The notes beneath the pieces are model-generated. The model was not told where the DNA came from and searched no databases. It saw nothing but the letters and a program-made list of their open reading frames with translations. Source: HK1 sp965202735 (GTDB lineage Bacteria > Pseudomonadota > Gammaproteobacteria > HK1). From it: a stretch of DNA of 64,000 bases. Of the stretch, positions 39,246 through 48,022 are shown piece by piece. Location of the stretch: positions 3,038,001 through 3,102,000 of the forward strand of contig OZ241844.1 in assembly GCA_965202735.1 (NCBI GenBank), written 5' to 3'. Numbering within the stretch: position 1 is the first letter of the stretch; each line of letters starts with the position of its first letter. Position numbers and translations under genes: made by a program.

Positions 39246-40287
39246 CGTCGGAGCCCGATCGCGCCGCCCGGCCTTCGCGGATCGCGATGAACCTGCGCGT
39301 GGCGATGAACCGGTCGATGATCCCGCCGATCCCCTTCGGCATGAACAGGACGGTGAGGACGATCACCGAGCCGAACAGCAGCAGCGAGTAGTGGTAGTAG
39401 TCCTTGGTGATGTCGTACACGATGGTGACGATGATGGCCCCGATGACGCCCCCCCAGATGTGCCCGAGCCCGCCGAGCACCACCATGAGCAGCAGGGTCA
39501 CCATCTCGATGACGGTGAAGTTCCGGGGGTTGAGATAGCCCGGGATCATGTGCGCGTAGAGCGCCCCCGCGAATCCGGCGTACCCCGCGCTGATGAGGAA
39601 CGCGACCATCTTGTGCCTGCGGACGTTGACCCCGGCCGCGGCGGCCGCCACCGGGTCCTCGCGCACCGCCATGAAGGCGCGCCCGAGCCGCGAGCGCAGG
39701 ATCCGGAACGAGAAGAACACCCCGACGAGCATCACCGGCATCACGAGGTAGTAGTACTTCTGGTAGGTGTCGAACCGGAAGTCGCCGATGCGCGGGGCGG
39801 GGATGCCGCTGAACCCGTTGGTGGCGCCGAGGTACTCGGTGGCGCTGATGAAGATGCGCACCGACTCCCCGAGACCGAGCGTGACCAGCGCCAGATAGGC
39901 GCCCTCGAGCCGGAACGAGGGGAAGCCGACCACCACCCCGGCGAGCAGCGTGACCCCCACCGCGATGGGCAGCGACACCCAGAACGGCGTCCCGAAGTTC
40001 ACCGACATGACCGCCGCGGTATAGGCGCCGATCGCGTACAGCCCGACGTGCCCGACCGTCACCTGCCCGCAGAACCCCTTGACGATGTTGAGGCCCACCG
40101 ACAGTAGGATCATGATGCAGATGAAGTTGGCGAGGAACACGTGGTAGGTGTTGGCGAGCACCCACGGCAGCGACGCGAGCACGAGCAGGGCGATGCCCCA
40201 GGGCGCGAGCGGATGGATGCCGCGCAGCCGCGCGAGCCCGCGCTCGGTTGCGTCGATGAATCGAAGACTGGTCGCCTGTTCCGTCAT
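39235..40287 (-). CDS. livM: Branched-chain amino-acid permease LivM
   Basis: 350 residues with about ten membrane segments. Family blocks include GLNIVKGFCGQVTVGHVGLYAIGAY, GPSFRLEGAYLALVTLG-like, and the EAA loop LGRAFMAVREDPVAAAAAGVN. Partner of LivH. It is separated from livK by 300 bases that contain a very strong hairpin. Confidence 0.95.
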   Translation of the reverse strand: MTEQATSLRFIDATERGLARLRGIHPLAPWGIALLVLASLPWVLANTYHVFLANFICIMILLSVGLNIVKGFCGQVTVGHVGLYAIGAYTAAVMSVNFGTPFWVSLPIAVGVTLLAGVVVGFPSFRLEGAYLALVTLGLGESVRIFISATEYLGATNGFSGIPAPRIGDFRFDTYQKYYYLVMPVMLVGVFFSFRILRSRLGRAFMAVREDPVAAAAAGVNVRRHKMVAFLISAGYAGFAGALYAHMIPGYLNPRNFTVIEMVTLLLMVVLGGLGHIWGGVIGAIIVTIVYDITKDYYHYSLLLFGSVIVLTVLFMPKGIGGIIDRFIATRRFIAIREGRAARSGSDDAA

Positions 40288-40520
40288 GGTGTCCGCCTGA
40301 ACCCCGTCCGAACCCGATGCCGCGCGGGCGCGGCGCTCCGGAGAGCTTGTGCCTCGGACCGGCGAGGCATGGGCCGCCGCTCCCGTGACGCCTCATGCGG
40401 GACCCGGATCGGGCGCCGGGGGCGGCGGCGCCTCGAGGAATCCGGGAAGGGCCGCCGGGAAGGACCGGTGGTCCGGCCCCATCTCGCGTCCCGCAGCCCG
40501 CGTCCCGGCATCCGGGCAGA

Positions 40521-40556
40521 GCGTCCGCGGGCGCGGCGCCATCCGCCCGCGGACGC
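40521..40556 (-). terminator. Strong hairpin between livK and livM
   Basis: A perfect 13-bp GC stem (GCGTCCGCGGGCG with CGCCCGCGGACGC) and a 10-base loop, 34 bases after the livK stop. It lacks a T-run, so it may act as an attenuator or as a 3' stabiliser of livK mRNA, giving more binding protein than permease and ATPase. The rest of the 300-base gap shows nothing else. Confidence 0.6.
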
Positions 40557-40589
40557 TCGGTCTCGAGTGAATCGACTCCGTGTCCGGCG

Positions 40590-41864
40590 TCAGTTGTCCA
40601 GGGACTTCCTGAGCGCCGCGGCCTCCTCGGCCATGCCCGCGAGGCCGAAGCCGGCGTCGAACGTGGTCTTGCCGATCACCCGCACCGCGGAGTCCTCGCC
40701 GCCCCGGGTGTACTCGATGAGCACCGGGGTCTTGTTGCCGTCCCGGCATTCGGGCGTCGGGTCGGCACAGAAGTCGACCACGCCGCCGCCGAGCGTGGCG
40801 TAGCCCCGGACGGTCCCCAGCGCATCCCGGATGGCGGCCCGATCCGCGGCCAGCGAGTCGTCGGAGAGGGTGAGATCCGCGCGCTCCAGCGCGACCTTCG
40901 CGATCTACACCAGGTCCCACGCCTGCGAGAAGTCGTGGTCCGGGTTCGCGACGCCGTAACGCTCGGTGGTCATCTTCACGAACGCCTGCGCCTTCGGGTC
41001 CGGGTCCGCGTGCGAGAAGGCGGCGTGGTAGAACACGCCCTTGATCGCGTCGCCGGCGAGGATCGCGGCCGGCCGGTTGGAGGCGGCCGACCCGCCGATG
41101 CGCTTGACCGACGGCGGGATCCCCACTTCGTAGGACTGCACGAGCCCGCGCGCGAAGTCCTGCGACTGCGCGGAGATCATCAGCGCCTCCGGCTTCAGCG
41201 CCTTGATCTTCAGCAGGTGCGGGCGCATGTCGAGCTCGCCCTCCTGGAACTGCTCCGCGTACAGCGGCGGCTCGCCGTGGTAGGTCTCGATGTACTCGTG
41301 GAACTTCTGCGCATCGGCCTGCGAGGCGGCGTCGGACGCCCAGATGTAGGCGATCTTCGTGCCGATGTTCTCGGCCGTGAACTTCGCGGCCGCGGCGGCC
41401 GAGAAGCGCGAGGAGATGGGCACGCGGAACACCCACGGGCTTCCCTTCAGGGTGATCTTGTAGTTGGTGGAGTGCGGGATCAGCATCGGCACGCCGGCCT
41501 TGTGGACGACGTCCACGATCGGCAGCGACACCGAGCTGCAGGTCGAGCCGACGAACAGGTGCACGTTGTCCTGGTAGGCGTACTTGGTCGCGTTGGCGAC
41601 ACCGATGTCGGACTTGCACTCGTCGTTGAGCAGCTTGACCTCGATGGTGTGGCCGTTGATGCCGCCGGCGGCGTTGATCGCCTCGAGCTCGTCGACCACC
41701 ATCTGCCCGTACTTCTCGCCGGTCTCGGTCTTCATGCGCAGGCTCGCGCCGACCTTGATGACGCCGGCGGACGCCGCGGCCGACACCGCCAGCATGGCTG
41801 CGGCGGCCAGCGCGGCGACGGCGTTCCTCGGGCTGAACACGTCCTTCTTCCAGTCTCCAGTCAT
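40590..41864 (-). pseudogene. livK: Branched-chain amino-acid binding protein, in-frame TAG
   Basis: A 424-codon periplasmic binding protein gene interrupted by a single TAG (40905-40907, codon 320) after AWDLV. Downstream the frame continues without shift (IAKVALERADLTLSDDSL to CADPTPECRDGNKTPVLIEY and the end). The N-terminus has a signal peptide (AAMLAVSAAASA) and the type I periplasmic fold (KVGASLRMKTETGEKYG, VGSTCSSVSLPIVDV). ATG 41864 follows AGGGAGGAAG. The truncated product would lose the last C-lobe helices. It may be a fresh nonsense mutation or a base-call error; the surrounding operon is intact. Confidence 0.85.
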
Positions 41865-41976
41865 GTCGTCTTCCTCCCTTTCCAGTGGACGGCCTCGCGG
41901 CACGCGGGGACCCGCGAGCGCGAGGCCGGTGGCACGGAGCCCCGGCACCGCCGCCGGGACTCCGAATTCTCCCCGA

Positions 41977-42867
41977 CTACGCCTTCACTTTCACGATGAT
42001 GCCGAGCAGGCCGGTGGGCCGCACCATCAGGACCACGATCAGCAGCAGGAACGCGTAGATGTCCTTGTAGCTCGCAATCAGGTAGCCGGCGCACAGCGTC
42101 TCGAACAGCCCCACCACCACGCCGCCGAGGAGCGCGCCCGGCAGGCTCCCGAACCCGCCGACCACCGCGGCGGCGAACGCCTTGAGCAGCATCAGGTACC
42201 CCATCTCGATCTGCACGTAGTTGATGGGGCCGATCAGCACCCCGGCCACCGCCGCCATCGCGCACGCCACGCCGAAGATGAGCGAGATCATCACCGGCAC
42301 GTTCACCCCCATCAGGTACGAGGTGTCCTTGTTGTAGGCGACGGCGCGCACCGCGAGCCCGAGCCTGGTGCGGGTGAGGAAGGTATGCAGGACCACCATC
42401 AGCACGAGCGCGCTGACGAGGATGTAGAGATAGGACTTCGGCAGCGCGATGTTCCCGATGAAGATCGGCATCCCGAAGCTCACCGGGTAGGGGTGGGGGG
42501 CGGCGCCCCAGATGAGGTACGCCACGTTCTGGAGCGCGACGGACATCCCGAAGCCGCAGATGATCATGCCCATGCCGGCCACGGTGTAGCCGCCGCCGCC
42601 GCGGGTGAGGCGGCGGTAGAACACCCGCTCGATCACCACGCCGAAGACGCCGGTGACGACCATCGCCCCCACCAGCGCGCCGAAGTACGGAACCCCGCTG
42701 ATGCTGACGATCGCGATGCCGATGAACGCCCCGATCATGTACACCTCGCCGTGCGCGAAGTGGACGATGTCGAGGCCCGAGAAGATGAGCGAGATGCCGA
42801 GCGCGACGAGCCCGTAGACGATGCCGATGGAGAGTCCGACGATGACGAAGTCGAGCAGCAGGTCCAT
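41977..42867 (-). CDS. livH: Branched-chain amino-acid permease LivH
   Basis: 296 residues with about eight membrane segments. Typical LivH opening: GLSIGIVYGLVALGISLIFSGLDIVHFAHGEVYMIGAF; the loop RTRLGLAVRAVAYNKDTSYLMGVNV is the ATPase-contact EAA-like region. It forms the pore with LivM. It lies 54 bases after livF and 112 before livK. Confidence 0.95.
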   Translation of the reverse strand: MDLLLDFVIVGLSIGIVYGLVALGISLIFSGLDIVHFAHGEVYMIGAFIGIAIVSISGVPYFGALVGAMVVTGVFGVVIERVFYRRLTRGGGGYTVAGMGMIICGFGMSVALQNVAYLIWGAAPHPYPVSFGMPIFIGNIALPKSYLYILVSALVLMVVLHTFLTRTRLGLAVRAVAYNKDTSYLMGVNVPVMISLIFGVACAMAAVAGVLIGPINYVQIEMGYLMLLKAFAAAVVGGFGSLPGALLGGVVVGLFETLCAGYLIASYKDIYAFLLLIVVLMVRPTGLLGIIVKVKA

Positions 42868-42921
42868 CCGGTTTCGCCTCCCTCCGCCGATCCGGTCCCG
42901 ATGGCCCCCCGATGGGGACCC

Positions 42922-43722
42922 TCAATGAGCCCCTGAGTGGGCCCCTGGGTGAGTCCCCGAGCGGGTCCCTGAGTGGGTCCCCGGGTGAGCCATCCCCGCC
43001 CCGGTGTCGGCGACGGTGCCGCCGAGGTAGGCGAGGCGCACGTTGTCGTCGTTGATGAGGTCGCGCGAATCCCCCTCGATGTGGATCACGCCGTCGCGAA
43101 TCACGTATCCGTACTCCGCGAGCAGCAGCGCCATGCGCACGTTCTGCTCCACCAGCAGGATGGTGATGCCTTCGTTGCGGTTGATGCGGTTGACGATGCT
43201 GAAGATGTCGAGCACCACGCGCGGGGCGAGGGCGGAGCTCGGCTCGTCGAGCATGATGAGCCTGGGGTTCGCCATCAGGCCGCGCCCGATGACCAGCATC
43301 TGCACCTCGCCCCCGCTCAGGGTCGCGGCGAGCTGCCGGCGGCGCTCCCCGAGCACCGGGAAGTAGTCGTACACCTTGTCCATGTCGGCCAGGACCTCGG
43401 CCCTGTTGCCGCGGGTATGGGCGCCGATGCGCAGGTTCTCCTCCACCGTCATGGCCGGATACATGTCCTTGCCCTGGGTGACCTGGGTGAGTCCGCGGCG
43501 GACGATGACGTGGGGCTTGCGGTTCCGGATCTCCTCGCCGTTGAACTCGATGGCGCCGGACCACACCGGCAGCAGGCCGGAGACCGCCTTGAGCAGGGTC
43601 GACTTGCCGGTCCCGTTGCCGCCGAGCAGGGCGACGATGCGGCCTTCGGGCACCGTCATGTCGATGCCGCGCAGGATCTGCACCTTGCCGTACCCGGTGT
43701 GGAGGCTGCGGATGGTGAGCAC
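42922..43722 (-). CDS. livF: Branched-chain amino-acid ABC ATPase LivF
   Basis: 266 residues. Walker A GGNGTGKST, Q-loop TQGKDMYPAMTV, signature LSGGEVQML, Walker B LIMLDEPSSALAP and H-loop EQNVRMALLLAEYGYV. A GTG at 43722 with AGGAG upstream gives the usual LivF start (LTIRSLHTGYGKVQIL). The last 22 residues are a repetitive Gly/Ser/Thr/His tail encoded by 12-bp repeats, absent from normal LivF. It is the first gene of the - strand liv cluster. Confidence 0.94.
   Translation of the reverse strand: MLTIRSLHTGYGKVQILRGIDMTVPEGRIVALLGGNGTGKSTLLKAVSGLLPVWSGAIEFNGEEIRNRKPHVIVRRGLTQVTQGKDMYPAMTVEENLRIGAHTRGNRAEVLADMDKVYDYFPVLGERRRQLAATLSGGEVQMLVIGRGLMANPRLIMLDEPSSALAPRVVLDIFSIVNRINRNEGITILLVEQNVRMALLLAEYGYVIRDGVIHIEGDSRDLINDDNVRLAYLGGTVADTGAGMAHPGTHSGTRSGTHPGAHSGAH
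42925..42996 (-). repeat. Six 12-bp repeats encoding the LivF tail
   Basis: Six degenerate 12-bp units (GTGGGTCCCCGG-like) run to the livF stop and encode GTHS/GTHP/GAHS tetrapeptides. The tail is probably disordered. Confidence 0.85.
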
Positions 43723-44009
43723 GGGGGCTCCTTCTCCCGTCTTGCGAGCTTCCCTCGCGAACCTCGGCCGGCCGTCCGGGCGCCGCCGTGACGCGGAAGG
43801 ACAGGCGTCGAGGGCGTCGAGGGCGGACGATACTACCATTCGGAGACGGTGGCCTCGGCCGCAACCACCGCACCGCAACCACCGCATCCGCGGGACCGGC
43901 TCCGTGCGACCCGAAACAGTCCCGCCCGCAGAGGCCGCCGGGCCTTGCGATTTCGTCGCTGACGGGCCGGGCCAGCCGGCCGGCCGGGGGCGCCGGGTCG
44001 GAGCCGGCG

Positions 44010-45053
44010 TCACGGCAGGATCTTCGCCGCCCGGTACTCTCCGATCAGCGCGAGCAGCCGCGCCTCGCTGTCCTCCCAGTCGTGGAAGCCGAACCGGCGC
44101 GCCTTGGTGGTGCCGAGGATCTCGTCCCAGGTCCGCTCCAGGGTGGCGTCGAGGTAGCCCCAGCTCGCGACCGCCGACAGCGGACGGGGCGCGAGCCCAT
44201 GCCGGTCGCAGACCCGGCTCCACACCGCCTCCCTGCCCGGCATCACCTCCGCGAGCCGCAACGGACGGACGCTTCCGCACGGCATGTCGAACGCGGCGGC
44301 GATGCGCGGCCAGAGGCGGCTCCACCGGAACACGTCCCCGTTGGTCACGTTGAACGCCTGGTTCGCGCAGTCGGGCTCGGTGGCCATCCAGGCCATCGCC
44401 CGGGCCAGGAGATCGATCGACGTCACCTGGGTCAGGCTGCGGTACGCGCCTTCCGGCCCCGGGAAGTCGAGCGCGCAGCCGAGCGCGCGGGAGACCGCCG
44501 CGTAGGCGCCGAGTGACGAGACCAGGTTGCGGGCGATGTCCGGGGAGAAGTGCAGCAGCGTGTTCGGGCGCGACGCCGACCAGCTCCACGAACGGCCCTC
44601 GGAGCGCTGCCGCAGGAGGTCCTCCTGGTCGTAGTTGAAGTTCTCGATGACCGCGCGCGGGTCGTCCTCGCGGGCCGGCGTCGGGAACGGCCCGACGTGC
44701 ACGCCGTAGACCTTGCCGCCCTGCACCAGGTGCACGTGCCGGAGCGCGCCGCGCTCCGCCGCGCTCAGCACGTTGTCGAGGAGCGCGAGGTTCGTCGCGG
44801 CGTCCTCGATCGTCTGCTCCTGATGGGTGGCCCGGCCGCAGTAGAACAGGTGCGTCGCGTCCTCGTGGCCGGCGAGCGCCCGCCGGCACCGCCCGGCGTC
44901 CGAGAGGTCCGCCGAAACGTACTCGACGCCGGCCACCGGACTCTTCGGCGGACTGCGGGACAGGCCGGCGATCGCCCACTGGCCGGTCGATGCAAGCTCG
45001 CGCGCGACGGCGCCGCCGACCGCCCCGGTGGCACCGGCGATGACCGCCTTCAT
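44010..45053 (-). CDS. SDR epimerase-like, PRISE type
   Basis: 347 residues. The Rossmann motif GATGAVGGAVA is at residues 7-17, and the extended-SDR pattern with NFNYDQEDLL replaces the classical YxxxK, as in the progesterone 5-beta-reductase/iridoid synthase-like (PRISE) group that reduces enones. The segments TNLALLDNVL, RPNTLLHFSP and NQAFNVTNGDVFRW fit this group. Substrate unknown. Upstream (45054-45650) are a MITE-like copy and a PIN remnant. Confidence 0.82.
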   Translation of the reverse strand: MKAVIAGATGAVGGAVARELASTGQWAIAGLSRSPPKSPVAGVEYVSADLSDAGRCRRALAGHEDATHLFYCGRATHQEQTIEDAATNLALLDNVLSAAERGALRHVHLVQGGKVYGVHVGPFPTPAREDDPRAVIENFNYDQEDLLRQRSEGRSWSWSASRPNTLLHFSPDIARNLVSSLGAYAAVSRALGCALDFPGPEGAYRSLTQVTSIDLLARAMAWMATEPDCANQAFNVTNGDVFRWSRLWPRIAAAFDMPCGSVRPLRLAEVMPGREAVWSRVCDRHGLAPRPLSAVASWGYLDATLERTWDEILGTTKARRFGFHDWEDSEARLLALIGEYRAAKILP

Positions 45054-45209
45054 CGCCGCAAACCGCTCGCGGCGAACCGGACGGGGAGTGGCGGTTCAGT
45101 GCGCATGCCGATACGCCTGCGTCCGTCGTCGCCGGCAGCGTCGCCGGCCGACGGCACGCCGGTCCCGCCGGGGACGAGCCCATCGCGGGAGTCCGCGACG
45201 CGAACGCCG

Positions 45210-45332
45210 CGGCAACTTCCGCCAGGCGGGAACATGCCCTCGAAATCCCCTCGGCGGGCCGCCCTGGTGGCCGGAATCGTGCCGGAATCCCATCGCGGCA
45301 TGGCCTCTCCGGGCGCCTGGCGGGAATTGCTG
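45210..45332 (+). mobile_element. MITE-like element, single copy
   Basis: 123 bp with ends CGGCAACTTCCGCCA and TGGCGGGAATTGCTG. The middle is diverged (GGTGGCCGGAATCG instead of GGTCGAAATCG), like the copies at 52 kb, defining a second subtype. No flanking direct repeat is visible. Confidence 0.8.
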
Positions 45333-45351
45333 CTGGACAAAGGCCCGATCC

Positions 45352-45380
45352 TGCTCCGCGTTGGTGGCGGTGCCTATAAT
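45352..45380 (+). promoter_or_regulatory. Candidate promoter ahead of the HigBA locus
   Basis: A perfect -10 TATAAT at 45375-45380 with a weak -35 TGCTCC 17 bases before it. Its position would give a roughly 260-base leader to the toxin gene. In such GC-rich DNA a perfect TATAAT is unusual, but the -35 is poor. Confidence 0.3.
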
Positions 45381-45467
45381 GCGGGAACACCCGCAGGTTG
45401 CGCCATTGGAACGGGACCCCGGAGATGGCCGGATCGGCACTATGGCAGCGCATTGAATCCCGCCTCG

Positions 45468-45627
45468 ATGCGCCAGGCCGCTGCATTCTGGGCCGAGGCG
45501 CGACAACAGGGCCGCCCCACCGCAGCCGATGCTGCGCTCGACGGCGATGCCGGGTGGGCCGGAGGTGCTGAAGGCTGCGCGGACGGATTGAAGAAAGCCG
45601 CACTCGGTATTACAAAGGGGTTATGAA
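45468..45627 (+). pseudogene. PIN-domain toxin remnant
   Basis: A 52-codon frame whose first part, AAAFWAEARQQGRPTAADAALDGD, resembles the C-terminal half of VapC-like PIN toxins (RPT..D.ALDADM region). The neighbouring sequence lacks the first Asp region. It directly precedes the HigB-type gene. This is recognition from a short stretch only. Confidence 0.35.
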
Positions 45628-45650
45628 GACGGGCGCTCGCGAGGGTCGGA

Positions 45651-46034
45651 TTGCAGACGTTCAAGACCAGGGCGTTCGCCCGGTTCGCCGACCGCGAGGG
45701 GCTCGAGGATGCAGCCTTGTGCGAGGCCGTCCGGCGCGCAAGGGACGGGCTGATCGACGCCGATCTCGGAGGGGGCGTGATCAAGCAGCGTATCGCGCGC
45801 AAGGGCGGCGGCCGCTCCGGCGGGTTCCGCACGATCGTGGTGTTCCGCCGGGGCGCGTTGGCGTTCTTCGTCCATGGGTTTGCGAAGAGCGATCGGGAGA
45901 GCCTCCGGCGCAAGGAGCTCTCGGGGCTGCGGTCGCTGGCGAACGAGTATCTGGCGCTGGACGCGGCGGGTCTCGTGGCCGCGCAGGCCGGTGGGGCGAT
46001 AATCGAGGTGGAATGCGATGATCAGGCAGTATGA
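45651..46034 (+). CDS. RelE/HigB-like toxin
   Basis: 127 residues with a TTG start preceded by GAGGG. The stretch FKTRAFARFADREGL, IKQRIARKGGGRSGGFRTIVVFRRG and FVHGFAKSDRESLRRKEL is typical of the compact RelE-like toxins of PF06296, which cleave ribosome-associated mRNA. The conserved Arg/Lys residues of these blocks are intact. It overlaps the antitoxin gene by 17 bases, with the toxin first, as in higBA loci. Confidence 0.85.
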   Translation: MQTFKTRAFARFADREGLEDAALCEAVRRARDGLIDADLGGGVIKQRIARKGGGRSGGFRTIVVFRRGALAFFVHGFAKSDRESLRRKELSGLRSLANEYLALDAAGLVAAQAGGAIIEVECDDQAV

Positions 46035-46335
46035 GAGCGAGGTTCTGGCGTCGGTACACGAAGCCGCGCTCGGTCTGGCCGAGGCAGGCCTGATGTCGAA
46101 GCGGGACATGCGCAAATTCGACGAGATGTGCCTCACGCCGGTCAGGGAGATGACGCCGGAGGACATCCGCGCGCTTCGGCTGCGCGAGCGTGCGAGCCAG
46201 GCGGTGTTCGCACGCTACCTCAACGTGACGACGGGTCTGGTGAGCCAGTGGGAGCGCGGCGAGAAGCGTCCGCGGGGCGCGTCGCTGAAGCTGCTGACGC
46301 TGGTGGCGAAGAACGGTCTCGGCGCGGTGGCGTGA
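46018..46335 (+). CDS. HigA-like XRE antitoxin
   Basis: 105 residues. A helix-turn-helix of the XRE type (LRLRERASQAVFARYLNVTTGLVSQWERGEKRPRGASLKLL, about residues 57-97) follows an N-terminal toxin-binding segment. It should neutralise the upstream toxin and repress the operon. Start overlaps the toxin end. Confidence 0.88.
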   Translation: MIRQYESEVLASVHEAALGLAEAGLMSKRDMRKFDEMCLTPVREMTPEDIRALRLRERASQAVFARYLNVTTGLVSQWERGEKRPRGASLKLLTLVAKNGLGAVA

Positions 46336-46442
46336 GATTCGCTGCCCGGACCGCGGTGTTGCCATAGTGTTGACACGTTGTATGGAAGAGCCCGCGCACG
46401 CGCAACGCACTCACCGCCTCTTCCGCCGTCATCGCGCTGCCG

Positions 46443-46560
46443 ATGGAGCGCGCTCGAGGAGAAGCGGGCGAAGACGGCGCTGTTCTGGTGCGACACCTTC
46501 CAGACCTTTCCTTCGTTCATCTACATCCTGCCGGTCATCATGAAGAAGATGGTACGGACC
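46443..46560 (+). pseudogene. Possible ProW-like permease fragment
   Basis: A stretch reading WCDTFQTFPSFIYILPVIM looks like the conserved membrane segment of glycine betaine/proline ABC permeases. It covers under 40 codons; after it the frame continues (KKMVRTRQIDTFGIE...) into sequence I do not recognise, up to about 46700. It may be a deletion fusion of two gene remnants. Confidence 0.3.
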
Positions 46561-46763
46561 AGGCAGATCGACACGTTCGGGATCGAGACGTTCGACAACC
46601 GCGACCCCTACGTGCTGGTAGTCCTGAGCGAGAAGAACCGCGGCAGGGACGTCAAGGCCGTCGCCACGCAGACCGCCGAGAGCCTGCATACCAAGCCCCA
46701 CCCGTTACACTCGTCACCCTTCGACGCCCGACGCGGCGCCGCGCGCGGTGACGGAGGCGTCCG

Positions 46764-47747
46764 ATGCGCAGAGGCGAGATGGACCGCAGAATCCAGCCCT
46801 GGCAGCCTTCCGAGCCGCTGAACCCGGGCGCCGCCCCGGTTGCCGACGCGGAGTACGAGCGGATGCTCGCCGCATGGCGTCGGGCGACCGGCAGGCCCGG
46901 GCTCCGGGCGCGCTCCGACCGACGCTTCGCCGCGTACTGGACCGAAGACCGCAGGCGCCGGTTCGCCATCGACAGCGGGGAGATCGAGGGACTCTACCGG
47001 CTGCGCCGGCAGGCCAAGGACCGCCTCGTCCGATCCGGCCTGGAGCTGGCCAGGGAGGAGGACCAGATCGCGCCGGTCCACACCACGCAGGCGCTTCGCG
47101 TGCTGCTGCTCGACGAGATGAACGCGTTGCACCGCATGGTGGAGCACGCGCAGGGCGGCCGGCCCCTCGGGGTCGAGGACGTCCAGGCATGGCATCGCGA
47201 GGTCACGCGGCACCAGGAGGAACGCCTCGTCGAGATCGAGAGCGACGAGGGCACCCTCACCCGAATGCGCGTGCCCATGGTCCCGGGATGCTTCAAGCAG
47301 CACGAGAACCTGATCGTCTCGGGACACACCGAGTACGAGTTCTGTCCTCCGGACCGCGTGCGGCCGGAGATCGAGAGAGTCCTCGGCCTCGACGAGGTCC
47401 ACCGGGCCGGCCACGCGCCCACCGCGATGTGCGCGGCCTGGATGCACGCCGCCTTCAACGGAGTGCATCCGTTCCCGGACGGCAACGGACGCACCGGACG
47501 CCTGCTCGTGGCATGGATCTACCTGCGCCGGAACGAGCACCCGCCCCTGATCGCGACCGAAGACCGTGCCGAGTACTTCCAGGCGATGCGCAAGGCGCAC
47601 CGGGGCGAGCTGGAGCCGCTGCGTGCCCTGATACACGAGAGCGCGACGGTGATGATGGAGCTGTCGCTCATGGACACACCGGAATGCACCCGTGGCGCAA
47701 ATCCTGCCCCCGTCCGCCCTCGTGTCAACCAGAGGAAAATCCCGTAG
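46764..47747 (+). CDS. Fic domain AMP-transferase-like protein
   Basis: 327 residues. The Fic active loop HPFPDGNGRTGR is at residues 235-246, with catalytic His235, Asp239, Asn241, Gly242 and both Arg. An N-terminal SGEIEG (71-76) matches the self-inhibitory (S/T)xxxE(G/N) helix, so it belongs to the class in which inhibition is built in before the Fic core. It probably AMPylates a host-cell protein such as topoisomerase subunits or an unknown target. The ATG at 46764 follows GGAGG by 6 bases. Confidence 0.9.
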   Translation: MRRGEMDRRIQPWQPSEPLNPGAAPVADAEYERMLAAWRRATGRPGLRARSDRRFAAYWTEDRRRRFAIDSGEIEGLYRLRRQAKDRLVRSGLELAREEDQIAPVHTTQALRVLLLDEMNALHRMVEHAQGGRPLGVEDVQAWHREVTRHQEERLVEIESDEGTLTRMRVPMVPGCFKQHENLIVSGHTEYEFCPPDRVRPEIERVLGLDEVHRAGHAPTAMCAAWMHAAFNGVHPFPDGNGRTGRLLVAWIYLRRNEHPPLIATEDRAEYFQAMRKAHRGELEPLRALIHESATVMMELSLMDTPECTRGANPAPVRPRVNQRKIP

Positions 47748-47824
47748 TTACAGGGTATTACGGTCCAGTTTCTCCCGCGCCTTCGCGCGGCTTCCACGAC
47801 GAAACGCCGCCGCCGCTTCCTGCA

Positions 47825-48004
47825 TTACCGGTCGGCCGCGCAGTCCGAACAGGAAGCCGCGACCATGACCGACCGACCCAAGTCCACCTTCGCCATCCAC
47901 CCGTCCAGGGTCGCGCACGCATCCGCCCGCGCGCGAAGCTCCGGGCGAACCTTGATGTTGATGCCGCTCCGGGTGTCGCGGGCCGGGTCTCTTGTCATCG
48001 TCAT
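47825..48004 (-). CDS. Small hypothetical protein, antitoxin-like
   Basis: 59 residues beginning MTMTRDPARDTRSGINIKVRPELRARA. The INIKVRPELRA segment recalls the N-terminal strand-helix of DUF1778/RHH antitoxins, but the rest does not continue that fold, so it could be a truncated antitoxin or chance. It lies just downstream of the hydratase gene on the same strand. Confidence 0.3.
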   Translation of the reverse strand: MTMTRDPARDTRSGINIKVRPELRARADACATLDGWMAKVDLGRSVMVAASCSDCAADR

Positions 48005-48022
48005 GCTTCCGGGGATCGCGGG

